Source of the DNA: Actinomycetes bacterium
GTDB lineage: Bacteria > Actinomycetota > Acidimicrobiia > Acidimicrobiales > Bog-793
Direction of reading: 5' to 3'
DNA: 14,619 bases
Assembly: GCA_021821585.1 (NCBI GenBank)
Contig: JAKACF010000035.1
Coordinates: 1 to 14,619 of the forward strand
Below the pieces are notes generated by a model. The model was given only the letters and a program-made list of their open reading frames with translations, was not told the origin of the DNA and searched no databases. Position numbers and translations under genes: made by a program. Below, piece by piece: positions 6,800 to 13,068 of this stretch (position 1 is its first letter; each line of letters begins with the position of its first letter).

Positions 6800-8178
6800 G
6801 CGAGGCCGGCGCCGGCAGCGGACGGGTGCCGGTCCGGGTCTCCACCGAGGTGGCGGAGCGGGCCACGCGCCTCGCGTGGACCGTCCTTCGCGAGCCCTTC
6901 CGCCGCCGGACCTGGGCCGAGCTCGGTTTCTTCCTCGCCGGTTCGGCGCTGAGCGCCGCCGCCGCTCTCGCGCTCGGCGCGCTCATCGCGGGCGGCCTCC
7001 TGCTGAGCCTCGTGCTCGTCGGCGTCGCGGTCCTCGCGGTGGCCCTGCGGGCAGCGCGAGGCCTCGGTCGCTGGCAGAGGGGGTTGGCCTGGCGGCTGCT
7101 CGGAGAGGAGATCCCCGAGCCGCCCTCCTTCGGCCCGCGGCCCGGACGGCTCGGCTGGCTCCGGGCGGCGCTGGGCGACCGGGTCGCCTGGCGCGCCCTG
7201 GCGTACCTCGTGGGCAGGGTGCCGCTCACGATCTTCGGCGTGTGGTTCGCCCTCAGCGTCTGGCTGGCGGCTCTCTCCGGCATCATCTCGCCCTTGACCG
7301 GGGGCGCGTCGATGGTCTCCTTCGGCATCCTGCGCCATCCCGTCCGTCCGGGGTACGACGGCACGCCGTACGTCGGAGCCCCTGTTCATGTCGGCCTCTT
7401 CCTCGGCGGCGTGCTGCTGCTCTTCCTGGCGCCGTGGTTCACGCGCCTCGTGGTCCTCCTCGACCGGAGGATGATGCACCTGCTGCTCGCCCCGGACGCG
7501 ACCGCATCACGGGTCCGGCGCCTGGAGGAGTCGCGGTCGCTCACCCTCGACACCGCCACCGCCACGCTGCAGCGGATCGAGCGGAACCTGCACGACGGGA
7601 CCCAGGCGCAGCTGGTGGCCCTCGCCATGCGGCTCGGGCAGGCCAAGGAGAAGCTCGACGGCCTCGACGCCGAACCGGGGAGCGCCGCCGGGCTCGAGGC
7701 GGTCCGTCACCTCGTCGACGAGGCGCATCGTGGCACGAAGGAGGCCATCGCAGACCTGCGGGACCTGGCTCGGGGGATCCACCCACCTGCCCTCGACACC
7801 GGCCTCCCCAATGCACTCTCGACCCTGGCGGCACGCAGCCCCGTGCCCACGGAGGTGACGGTGTCGGTCCCGTCCCGCCCGACCCCGGCCATCGAGGCCA
7901 TCTGCTACTTCTGCGCCGCCGAACTGCTGGCCAACGTCCATCAGCACGCCCAGGCGTCGCGCGCCTCGCTCAGCTGCGCGGAGCATGGCCCGTGGCTCCG
8001 GCTCGTGGTCCGGGACGACGGCCGGGGCGGTGCGGCGGTGAACCGGGGTGCCGGCTCGTCCTCAAGCGGGCTGGCGGGCCTCGCCGACCGGGTGCGGGCG
8101 GTCGAGGGCAACTTGAGCATCGCCAGCCCGACCGGTGGACCCACTGTCGTCACCGTGGACCTCCCGACCCGCGCCTGA
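6796..8178 (+). CDS. NarL/DesK-type sensor histidine kinase with N-terminal membrane sensor
   Basis: This 460-aa protein would autophosphorylate on His and pass phosphate to the regulator encoded next. Residues about 40-222 form a compact sensor with four membrane segments (around 42-62, 63-84, 138-160, 198-222) and little extracellular sequence, resembling the 'putative sensor' domain of actinobacterial kinases; such kinases often sense the membrane or a partner transporter. The HisKA_3 dimerisation helix has RIERNLHDGTQ with His266. The ATPase domain has an N-box (AAELLANVHQHA, Asn380), a G1 box (DDGRGG, 407-412) and a G2 box (SGLAGLADR, 424-432). GTG 6796 overlaps the permease stop as GTGA. 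No Shine-Dalgarno is seen, consistent with coupling. The frame stays open far upstream, but that part overlaps the permease and is not coding. Confidence 0.95.
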   Translation: MSEAGAGSGRVPVRVSTEVAERATRLAWTVLREPFRRRTWAELGFFLAGSALSAAAALALGALIAGGLLLSLVLVGVAVLAVALRAARGLGRWQRGLAWRLLGEEIPEPPSFGPRPGRLGWLRAALGDRVAWRALAYLVGRVPLTIFGVWFALSVWLAALSGIISPLTGGASMVSFGILRHPVRPGYDGTPYVGAPVHVGLFLGGVLLLFLAPWFTRLVVLLDRRMMHLLLAPDATASRVRRLEESRSLTLDTATATLQRIERNLHDGTQAQLVALAMRLGQAKEKLDGLDAEPGSAAGLEAVRHLVDEAHRGTKEAIADLRDLARGIHPPALDTGLPNALSTLAARSPVPTEVTVSVPSRPTPAIEAICYFCAAELLANVHQHAQASRASLSCAEHGPWLRLVVRDDGRGGAAVNRGAGSSSSGLAGLADRVRAVEGNLSIASPTGGPTVVTVDLPTRA

Positions 8179-8180
8179 CC

Positions 8181-8843
8181 ATGGTGGAGCGCGGGGCCCT
8201 GCGCGTCGTGATCGCCGAGGACTCCGCCATCCTCCGGGACGGACTCGTCCAGCTCCTCGCCGACCGGGGCTTCGCCGTGCTTCGGGCTGTGGGCGATCCC
8301 GTCAGCCTGGAGGAGGCTGTCGCCGCCGATCCGCCGGATGTCGCCGTGGTCGACGTCCGGATGCCGCCGAGTTTCACCGACGAAGGACTGCGCACGGCCA
8401 TCGGGCTGCGTCGCGACCACCCCGGTGTCGGCATCCTCGTCTTCTCGCAGTACATCGAGACCCGCTATGCCGCGGAGTTGCTGGCGGGGGGCGCGGCAGG
8501 GATCGGCTATCTGCTGAAGGACCGCGTAGCGGACGTGGCGGACTTCGTCGAGGCGCTGATCCGCGTGGCGTCCGGCGGCACCGCCCTCGACCCGGAGGTC
8601 GTGACCCAGCTGATGGGGGCCAGCCGGCGTACCGACGCGCTGGCGGCGCTGAGCAGCAGGGAGCGGGAGGTGCTCGCGCTCATGGCGGAGGGACGGACCA
8701 ACTCGGCCATCGCCGCCAGCCTCGTCATCTCCGAGGGCGCAGTCGAGAAGCACGTCGCCAACATCTTCGCCAAGCTGGACCTGCCGTCGACCCCGACGGA
8801 CCACCGGCGCGTGCTCGCCGTCCTGCGCTATCTCGAGGGCTGA
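8181..8843 (+). CDS. NarL/LuxR-family response regulator
   Basis: This 220-aa DNA-binding regulator is the partner of the kinase. The receiver domain (about 8-125) has the acidic pair in IAEDSA (Glu13, Asp14), the phospho-acceptor Asp58 in VVDVRMPP, and the conserved Lys113 in YLLKDR. A LuxR-type helix-turn-helix follows from about 155 (LSSREREVLALMAEGRTNSAI, then EGAVEKHVANIF). Spacing to the kinase stop is two bases, so the four genes from 5052 form one transcription unit. There is no obvious ribosome binding site; coupled re-initiation is likely. By analogy with similar cassettes it would control the transporter genes, but I see no repeated operator upstream of 5052. After the stop there is a short hairpin (8847-8859). 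Confidence 0.95.
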   Translation: MVERGALRVVIAEDSAILRDGLVQLLADRGFAVLRAVGDPVSLEEAVAADPPDVAVVDVRMPPSFTDEGLRTAIGLRRDHPGVGILVFSQYIETRYAAELLAGGAAGIGYLLKDRVADVADFVEALIRVASGGTALDPEVVTQLMGASRRTDALAALSSREREVLALMAEGRTNSAIAASLVISEGAVEKHVANIFAKLDLPSTPTDHRRVLAVLRYLEG

Positions 8844-8846
8844 CCC

Positions 8847-8859
8847 GGACCCCCGGTCC
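8847..8859 (+). terminator. Short hairpin after the response regulator gene
   Basis: GGACC, loop CCC, GGTCC: a perfect 5-bp stem beginning four bases after the stop at 8843. No T-run follows. It may act as a weak terminator for the four-gene operon in a high-GC genome; equally it could be chance. Confidence 0.25.
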
Positions 8860-8949
8860 CCGTCCGTGGCGGCGGTGGCGGCTGGCCGACGCCGTGACGA
8901 GGTCCTCGGCCGGCCGGACCGCACCAGGCTCCGGACGGAGGGCCCGACA

Positions 8950-8963
8950 CCGACCCGCGTCGG
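8950..8963 (-). terminator. Short hairpin just after the DinB/DUF664 gene
   Basis: CCGAC, loop CCGC, GTCGG: a perfect 5-bp stem ending directly against the stop codon of the minus-strand gene (8964-8966). It is a weak terminator candidate in the convergent gap with the response regulator gene. Confidence 0.25.
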
Positions 8964-9494
8964 CTACTGCCCCACTCTGCCGTCGATGCGCTCCCGGAGG
9001 AGATCCGCGTGGCCGCAGTGGCGGGCGTACTCCTCGATCATGTGGACGAGCACCGACCGCAGCGGGACCGTCTCGCCATCGGGGGTGCGACCGAGCATGC
9101 CGAGGTCGTCGGCCCCGGCGAGGAACCGGTCCGCGATGGCGACCTCCTCCCGCCAGGCGTCCCATGCCTCGGCGACCACCGACGGGTCGGCGACCGCCCC
9201 GCTCCAGGCGCCGCCGGGACCGCCGTCCTCCCGTTCGTAGCGCCGCGGTACCTCCTCGCCGGTCATCACCCTTCGGAACCAGTGCCGTTCCACGTCGGCC
9301 ATGTGCCTGACCAAGCCGAGGAGCGACATCGTGGAGGGCGGGACCGACCGGGCGGCGAGCTGCTCGGCGTCGAGGTCCGCACATTTCATCTCGAGGGTGA
9401 GGCGGTACGCCCGCAGGTACTCGAGCAGCGTCGTCTGCTCGTCGACCGGCTCGGGACCGACCTGGCGGGGGTCGCTCTCGGGGTCGACCCACAT
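8964..9494 (-). CDS. DinB/DUF664 family protein
   Basis: This 176-aa soluble four-helix-bundle protein belongs to the DinB/YfiT-like metalloenzyme superfamily, whose members include thiol-dependent S-transferases using mycothiol or bacillithiol. The DUF664 signature is clear: LLEYLRAYRLTLE, then SLLGLVRHMADVERHWFRR (metal His64), and near the C-terminus VHMIEEYARHCGHADLLRE, with His159 and His162 as candidate ligands. In an actinobacterium, mycothiol-linked detoxification is a reasonable guess but unproved. ATG 9494 (MWVDPESDPRQVG) fits the family N-terminus and has TGAGGAC just upstream with short spacing. An in-frame ATG at 9563 would add 23 residues but lacks a ribosome binding site. It is convergent with the response regulator gene and divergent from the esterase gene. 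Confidence 0.9.
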   Translation of the reverse strand: MWVDPESDPRQVGPEPVDEQTTLLEYLRAYRLTLEMKCADLDAEQLAARSVPPSTMSLLGLVRHMADVERHWFRRVMTGEEVPRRYEREDGGPGGAWSGAVADPSVVAEAWDAWREEVAIADRFLAGADDLGMLGRTPDGETVPLRSVLVHMIEEYARHCGHADLLRERIDGRVGQ

Positions 9495-9739
9495 GTCCTC
9501 ACGGACCGAGGCGGCGCTCCATCGGCTCGGTGACGGCGGTTGGTCGGAACTGGAGAAGCTCATGGCGACATCGTCGTGCCGTCGGCGCCCCGGAGCAAGG
9601 GAGGCTGACGGGATCGCGCTGTCGGTGGCGGCCCGACGCCGACCGCACCCCAAACAGGGCGAAGCGACGAGGTCGGCGGACGCCGTGGCGAGCCCGTCGA
9701 CGTCCCGGCCGATGGCGGGATGGCGGGAGCGGCCGGCGG

Positions 9740-9745
9740 TAGCCT
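9740..9745 (+). promoter_or_regulatory. Candidate leaderless -10 element (TAGCCT) for the esterase gene
   Basis: TAGCCT matches TANNNT and ends eight bases before ATG 9754. No Shine-Dalgarno precedes that ATG, so a leaderless transcript is plausible. This is the third such arrangement in the window. Confidence 0.35.
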
Positions 9746-9753
9746 GCCGGGTC

Positions 9754-10776
9754 ATGCCCCCTCCCTGGCACCGGGAGCTCGCCGGCCGGATCGACGAGCA
9801 CGTGATCGACTCCGCCGCCCTCCGGGACAACCCGCTCGGCGATCCCTCACAGCGTCCCCTGTGGGTCTACCTGCCTCCGGGCTATGCCGAGGACGACCGG
9901 CGCTATCCGAGCGTCTATGTCATCCAGGGCTACACGGGCCACGTCCAGATGTGGTGGAACCGCAGCCCCTTCCGGACCCCCTACCCCGAGGCGGTCGACA
10001 TGCTGTTCGCCTCGGGGCAGGCGCCGCCGTGCATCGTCGTCTTCGTCGACGCCTGGACCTCCTACGGCGGCTCTCAGTACGTGGACTCGCCCGGGACCGG
10101 CCGCTACCACACCTACCTCTGCGACGACGTGATCCCCTACGTGGACGCCCGCTACCGGACCCTCGAGGGAGCCAGGCACCGGGGGATCCAGGGCAAGTCG
10201 AGCGGTGGCTTCGGCGCCATGATCACGCCGATGCTCCGGCCCGACCTGTTCGGGGCGCTCGCGACCCATGCCGGGGACGCGCTCTACGAGCTGTGCTACC
10301 TCCCCGAGTTCGGCCCCGCCGCCCGGCTGCTTCGCTCCTGGGAGGGTTCGATCGAAGCGTGGTGGCAGGACTTCCGAAGCCGCGTGCCGTTCACAGATCC
10401 GGCCGACGCGACCCTCCTCGGCCTCTACGGGGTGGCAGCCTGCTTCTCTCCCGACGACGCCGGACGGCCGCAGCTGCCCTTCGATCCGCTCACAGGGCGG
10501 CCACGCGAGGAGATCTGGGAGCGCTGGCTGGCGTGGGACCCGGTGCGGATGGTGCGCCGGCACGTGGACGCCCTCCGGGGGCTGCAGGCGATCTGGGTGG
10601 ACGCCGGCCGGAGCGACGAGTACTTCCTCGACCTCGGTGCGACAGCCTTCATCGGAGAGCTGGCGTCGATCGGCGTCACCGACGTCCGCTTCGAGCTGTT
10701 CGACGCGACCCATATGGCCATCGACTACCGCTACCCGAGCTCGCTCGCCTTCCTCGCCGAGCACCTGAGCCGCTAG
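9754..10776 (+). CDS. Esterase-D-like alpha/beta hydrolase
   Basis: This 340-aa cytoplasmic hydrolase belongs to the putative esterase family (PF00756-like, which includes S-formylglutathione hydrolase, enterochelin esterase and mycolyltransferases). The first strands read RPLWVYLPPGY and YPSVYVIQGYTG. The nucleophile elbow is GKSSGG with Ser149 in GxSxG, preceded by HRGIQ and followed by FGAMITPM. The likely acid is Asp288 in GRSDEYF and the base His320 in FDATHMAIDYR, so the triad looks complete. An insert of about 90 residues between the elbow and Asp (around 185-275, Trp-rich) probably forms a lid that sets substrate specificity. There is no signal peptide. ATG 9754 begins MPPPWHREL; the open frame upstream has no protein-like character. 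The substrate cannot be told from sequence. Confidence 0.92.
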   Translation: MPPPWHRELAGRIDEHVIDSAALRDNPLGDPSQRPLWVYLPPGYAEDDRRYPSVYVIQGYTGHVQMWWNRSPFRTPYPEAVDMLFASGQAPPCIVVFVDAWTSYGGSQYVDSPGTGRYHTYLCDDVIPYVDARYRTLEGARHRGIQGKSSGGFGAMITPMLRPDLFGALATHAGDALYELCYLPEFGPAARLLRSWEGSIEAWWQDFRSRVPFTDPADATLLGLYGVAACFSPDDAGRPQLPFDPLTGRPREEIWERWLAWDPVRMVRRHVDALRGLQAIWVDAGRSDEYFLDLGATAFIGELASIGVTDVRFELFDATHMAIDYRYPSSLAFLAEHLSR

Positions 10777-10789
10777 GACCTGCCGGTCC
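10776..10789. terminator. Hairpin between convergent esterase and PPOX genes
   Basis: GGACC, loop TGCC, GGTCC. The stem begins in the last base of the esterase stop codon and ends two bases before the PPOX stop (10791). Only 14 bases separate the two genes, so this may serve as a compact bidirectional terminator. No T-run is present on either side. Confidence 0.35.
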
Positions 10790-10790
10790 G

Positions 10791-11438
10791 TCAGCCCTCC
10801 GCCTGTCCTCCCACCGCCCAGGTCGTCTCGGCGTAGGCCCGGTCGAGGAACTCCTGCATCTCCTCGGTGGACTCGGTGAGTCGCATGTGGTCCCGCATCA
10901 TGCAGGCCGGGGAGGCCATGTCGGCGGTGTCCGGCCACGACTCGGGACTCCACAAGCCGCTCCGCCGCAGTGCCTTGGCACAGTGGAGGTAGGCCGTCAC
11001 GACCTCCACCACCACGGCGACGTTCGGACGAAGGCCCGCCACTCGACCCTGTTCGAGCACCGCCGGGTCGGTCGAGATCGATGCCTCGCCCACGACCCTT
11101 AGCGTCTCGCCGACGCCGGGGACGAGGAAGAGCAAGGAGACGCTCGGGCAGCAGAGGATGTTCTGCAGCGAGTCGAGCCTGTTGTTTCCCGCCATGTCGG
11201 GGATGGCGCAGCGGTGGTCGTCGAGCACCGCCACGAAGCCCGGCGGACCGCCCTTCGGCGAGGTGTCGACACGGCCCCTGCCGTCGGTCGTCGCCAGCAC
11301 GACGAAGGGACTGTGGGCGATGTAGTCCCGGCAGTGGGCGTCGAGGTGGGTCACCTCCTTGTCGAGCGAGGCCTTTCCGGCGGGGCGGTAGGTGCGCCGC
11401 AGCTCGTCGGCGGTGCTGATCTCGTGGTTCGCCGCCAT
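10791..11438 (-). CDS. PPOX-class FMN-dependent protein (DR_2398-like pyridoxamine 5'-phosphate oxidase family)
   Basis: This 215-aa protein has the split beta-barrel flavin-binding fold. The recognisable parts are the helix CRDYIAHSPFVVLATTDGRGRVDTSPKGG (35-64) and AIPDMAGNNRLDSLQNIL (78-95), followed by the barrel strand SLLFLVPGVGETLRVVGEA. The DR_2398-type subgroup also has a C-terminal helix hairpin containing AYLHCAKALRRSGLW (150-164), present here. Members are believed to reduce or oxidise small molecules with FMN or F420, but this subgroup has no proven substrate. Start choice is uncertain: ATG 11438 (MAANHEIST) or GTG 11456, six codons earlier; neither has a ribosome binding site. 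It lies about 100 bases downstream of the cupin gene on the same strand and may be the last gene of that unit. Confidence 0.9.
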   Translation of the reverse strand: MAANHEISTADELRRTYRPAGKASLDKEVTHLDAHCRDYIAHSPFVVLATTDGRGRVDTSPKGGPPGFVAVLDDHRCAIPDMAGNNRLDSLQNILCCPSVSLLFLVPGVGETLRVVGEASISTDPAVLEQGRVAGLRPNVAVVVEVVTAYLHCAKALRRSGLWSPESWPDTADMASPACMMRDHMRLTESTEEMQEFLDRAYAETTWAVGGQAEG

Positions 11439-11519
11439 CGCGATGGCGTAGCACACGGCGGTCGAGAAGTGAAGGGTCGAGGGGAGGACCGGGCGCCGTC
11501 GGCCAACCGCGAGCGTCCC

Positions 11520-11531
11520 GGCCCCGGGGCC
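11520..11531. terminator. GC-rich perfect palindrome downstream of the cupin gene
   Basis: GGCCCCGGGGCC is self-complementary over 12 bases and lies 15 bases after the cupin stop (11546, minus strand). With no unpaired loop it would fold with a reduced stem. It may weaken read-through into the PPOX gene, or be chance in very GC-rich DNA. Confidence 0.25.
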
Positions 11532-11545
11532 TGCCGCCGCGTCGT

Positions 11546-11917
11546 TCAGTCCGCCGCCAGCCGCCGGGCCGTGGTCAGCGGGCCCGGCGAGTCGCCGGTG
11601 TTGACGGTCGAGCCCGGCTCGAAGAGCAGCAGGGTCGTCTCGGTCGGTGCGAACGGCTGGTGGAGCGCACCGCGGGGGACGACGAAGGCGTCGCCCTCCT
11701 CGAGCACCACCTCCCGGTCGTCGAGCCGGATGGTCAGCTCACCCGACAGGACGAGGAAGAACTCGTCGGTGTCGGCGTGCCGGTGCGGGGTGAACTCACC
11801 GAGCACCTTGACGACGCGGACGTCGTAGTCGTTGACGACGGCGACCGTGCGCGGCGACCAGTGCTCCGCCACCCCGGAGAGGACGCCGGCGAGGTTGCAG
11901 GGCTCAGGTGAGTGCAC
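11546..11917 (-). CDS. Single-domain cupin protein
   Basis: This 123-aa protein forms one small beta-barrel. Cupin motif 1 is HRHADTDEFFLVLSGE, with metal ligands His45, His47 and Glu52. Motif 2 is GDAFVVPRGALHQP, with His86. All four ligands are present, so it should bind a divalent metal. Small cupins of this type are often mannose-6-phosphate-isomerase-like or detoxification proteins, but size and motif alone do not fix the reaction. The start is GTG 11917 (MHSPEPC), with only a weak GAGAG upstream. It is 18 bases downstream of the PhnB-like gene on the same strand, so the two are probably co-transcribed. A perfect 10-bp palindrome, GAGCATGCTC (11920-11929), fills most of that gap. Confidence 0.9.
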   Translation of the reverse strand: MHSPEPCNLAGVLSGVAEHWSPRTVAVVNDYDVRVVKVLGEFTPHRHADTDEFFLVLSGELTIRLDDREVVLEEGDAFVVPRGALHQPFAPTETTLLLFEPGSTVNTGDSPGPLTTARRLAAD

Positions 11918-11935
11918 CCGAGCATGCTCTCACGC

Positions 11936-12400
11936 TCAGGCGGCGCCGTCGGCAGCCCGCGCGATGGCCGGCAGGTCGAGCTTGCCCATGGCGAGCATGG
12001 CCTCCATCGCATGGGCGGCGCGCTCGGGGTCGGGGTCGCCCAGCAGGTCACCCAGCCCCACCGGGACGATCTGCCAGGAGAGCCCGAAGCGGTCCGTCAG
12101 CCAGCCGCAGCGGCCCTCCTCGCCGCCGTCGGTCAGGGCCGACCAGTAACGGTCGACCTCGTCGGGGCCCGCACAGTCGACGACGAAGGAGACGGCGAGG
12201 TTGAAGCCGCGGTGCGCCGGTCCGCCGTTCAGGGCCACGAACTCGGTGCCGTCGAGGGAGAAGCGGACGGTCGTGGGCGGGCCGTCTCCTCCGGATCCGG
12301 AGACCTCGAGGATCTGTGAGTTCGGGAAGACCGAGGTGTAGAAGCGGGCCGCCTCCTCGGCCTCGTCGTCGAACCAGAGGAACGGGGTGATGGCCGGCAT
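11936..12400 (-). CDS. PhnB-like VOC-fold protein (3-demethylubiquinone-9 3-methyltransferase-type domain)
   Basis: This 154-aa protein has the PF06983-type signature: MPAITPFLWFDDEAEEAARFY, then SVFPNSQI, a VRFSLDGTEFVALNGG strand, and the C-terminal GRCGWLTDRFGLSWQIVP. The family shares the vicinal-oxygen-chelate fold. Despite its Pfam name, a methyltransferase role is not shown for most members, and there is no SAM-binding motif. ATG 12400 has a strong AAGGAGGA ribosome binding site eight bases upstream, so the start is secure. The frame stays open far upstream on this strand, but that region is the complement of the next VOC gene. It is divergent from that VOC gene (87-base spacer) and leads into the cupin gene. 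Confidence 0.93.
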   Translation of the reverse strand: MPAITPFLWFDDEAEEAARFYTSVFPNSQILEVSGSGGDGPPTTVRFSLDGTEFVALNGGPAHRGFNLAVSFVVDCAGPDEVDRYWSALTDGGEEGRCGWLTDRFGLSWQIVPVGLGDLLGDPDPERAAHAMEAMLAMGKLDLPAIARAADGAA

Positions 12401-12417
12401 GGCGCGGTCCTCCTTCG

Positions 12418-12433
12418 GGCCGGGAGACCGGCC
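12418..12433. promoter_or_regulatory. Perfect inverted repeat in the divergent VOC promoter region
   Basis: GGCCGG, loop GAGA, CCGGCC: perfect 6-bp arms with a 4-base centre, midway in the 87-base gap between the PhnB-like gene and the divergent VOC gene. A TATCGT that fits TANNNT overlaps its right edge (12434-12439, plus strand). A symmetric site here could be an operator acting on both genes. As RNA from the plus strand it would be a GNRA-capped hairpin. Confidence 0.4.
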
Positions 12434-12487
12434 TATCGTCGCGCGCCGCTCGGACCGGTGCCGCGGCGGCAGGCAAGGATGGGGCCC

Positions 12488-12961
12488 ATGCCGCCCGACA
12501 CCGCTTCGTCCCCCGCCCCGTCGGAACCCCGGCCGAGGTTCCATCTCGCCGTCCCCGTCGACGACCTTGCTGCCGCCTGTGAGTTCTATGGCGGTGTGCT
12601 CGGCTGTCCCCGCGGACGCGAGGCCGATACCTGGGTGGACTGGGACCTGTTCGGCCACCAGGTCGTCACGCACCTCGTCCCAGCGGGGGAGCCGCACGTG
12701 GCCGGCCGGAACCCGGTCGACGGAGACGACGTCCCGGTGCCCCACTTCGGAGTCCTGCTCGAAGTGGGGCACTTCCACGACCTCGTCCGGCGCCTCGAGG
12801 ACCGGGGGGTCAGCTTCGCCATCGAGCCGCACGTGCGCTTCGCCGGCCAGCCTGGCGAGCAGTGGACGATGTTCTTCTGCGACCCGGCCGGGAACGCCCT
12901 CGAATTCAAGGCGTTCGCCGACGACTCCCAGGTCTTCCACCGTCCCGGGACCGACAACTGA
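12488..12961 (+). CDS. VOC-family (glyoxalase/dioxygenase-like) protein
   Basis: This 157-aa single-chain protein has two beta-alpha-beta-beta-beta modules of the vicinal-oxygen-chelate superfamily. Module 1 starts FHLAVPVDDLAAACEFYGGVLG, with His19 as the first likely metal ligand. Module 2 begins VPHFGVLLEV (His86) and ends FFCDPAGNALEFKAF (Glu139). The three-ligand pattern His/His/Glu is complete, so metal-dependent activity is plausible (glyoxalase-like isomerase, extradiol-type dioxygenase or drug-resistance thiol transferase). Sequence alone does not choose between them. ATG 12488 is preferred because AAGGA (12475-12479) is eight bases upstream; the ATG at 12479 overlaps that site. A strong hairpin follows the stop. 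Confidence 0.92.
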   Translation: MPPDTASSPAPSEPRPRFHLAVPVDDLAAACEFYGGVLGCPRGREADTWVDWDLFGHQVVTHLVPAGEPHVAGRNPVDGDDVPVPHFGVLLEVGHFHDLVRRLEDRGVSFAIEPHVRFAGQPGEQWTMFFCDPAGNALEFKAFADDSQVFHRPGTDN

Positions 12962-12966
12962 GCCTC

Positions 12967-12987
12967 GGGCCTCCCGGGGGGAGGCCC
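12967..12987. terminator. Perfect 9-bp hairpin between convergent VOC and YfhO-like genes
   Basis: GGGCCTCCC pairs exactly with GGGAGGCCC around a GGG loop, starting five bases after the VOC stop. It is the strongest stem in the window. There is no T-run, as is usual for high-GC actinobacterial terminators. It may stop transcription from the VOC gene and, in reverse, from the YfhO-like gene. Confidence 0.65.
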
Positions 12988-13052
12988 ACAGTTCGCGCGA
13001 GCCCGTCCCGGGTCGCCGGAAGGGTCGGACGCGAGAGGAGGCCGTCGGGCTG

Positions 13053-13066
13053 GGTCGGAGCCGACC
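13053..13066 (-). terminator. Short hairpin after the YfhO-like gene
   Basis: GGTCG, loop GAGC, CGACC, two bases beyond the stop (13069-13071) on the minus strand. It has a 5-bp perfect stem and no T-run; a weak terminator candidate in addition to the stronger hairpin at 12967-12987. Confidence 0.3.
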
Positions 13067-13068
13067 GT

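Noticed and set aside
6876..8180. N-terminal extension of the response regulator frame through the kinase gene
   Set aside because: It is again Arg/Pro shadow sequence; the receiver domain begins immediately after ATG 8181.
9301..9753. N-terminal extension of the esterase frame
   Set aside because: It overlaps the DinB/DUF664 gene on the other strand and is Ser/Arg-rich without homology; the hydrolase fold starts just after ATG 9754.
9847..11454. A 535-codon minus-strand open frame opposite the esterase and PPOX genes
   Set aside because: It is a high-GC shadow: composition is Arg/Gly/Ala-rich, no recognisable motif, and both overlapped genes have clear catalytic or fold signatures in their own frames.
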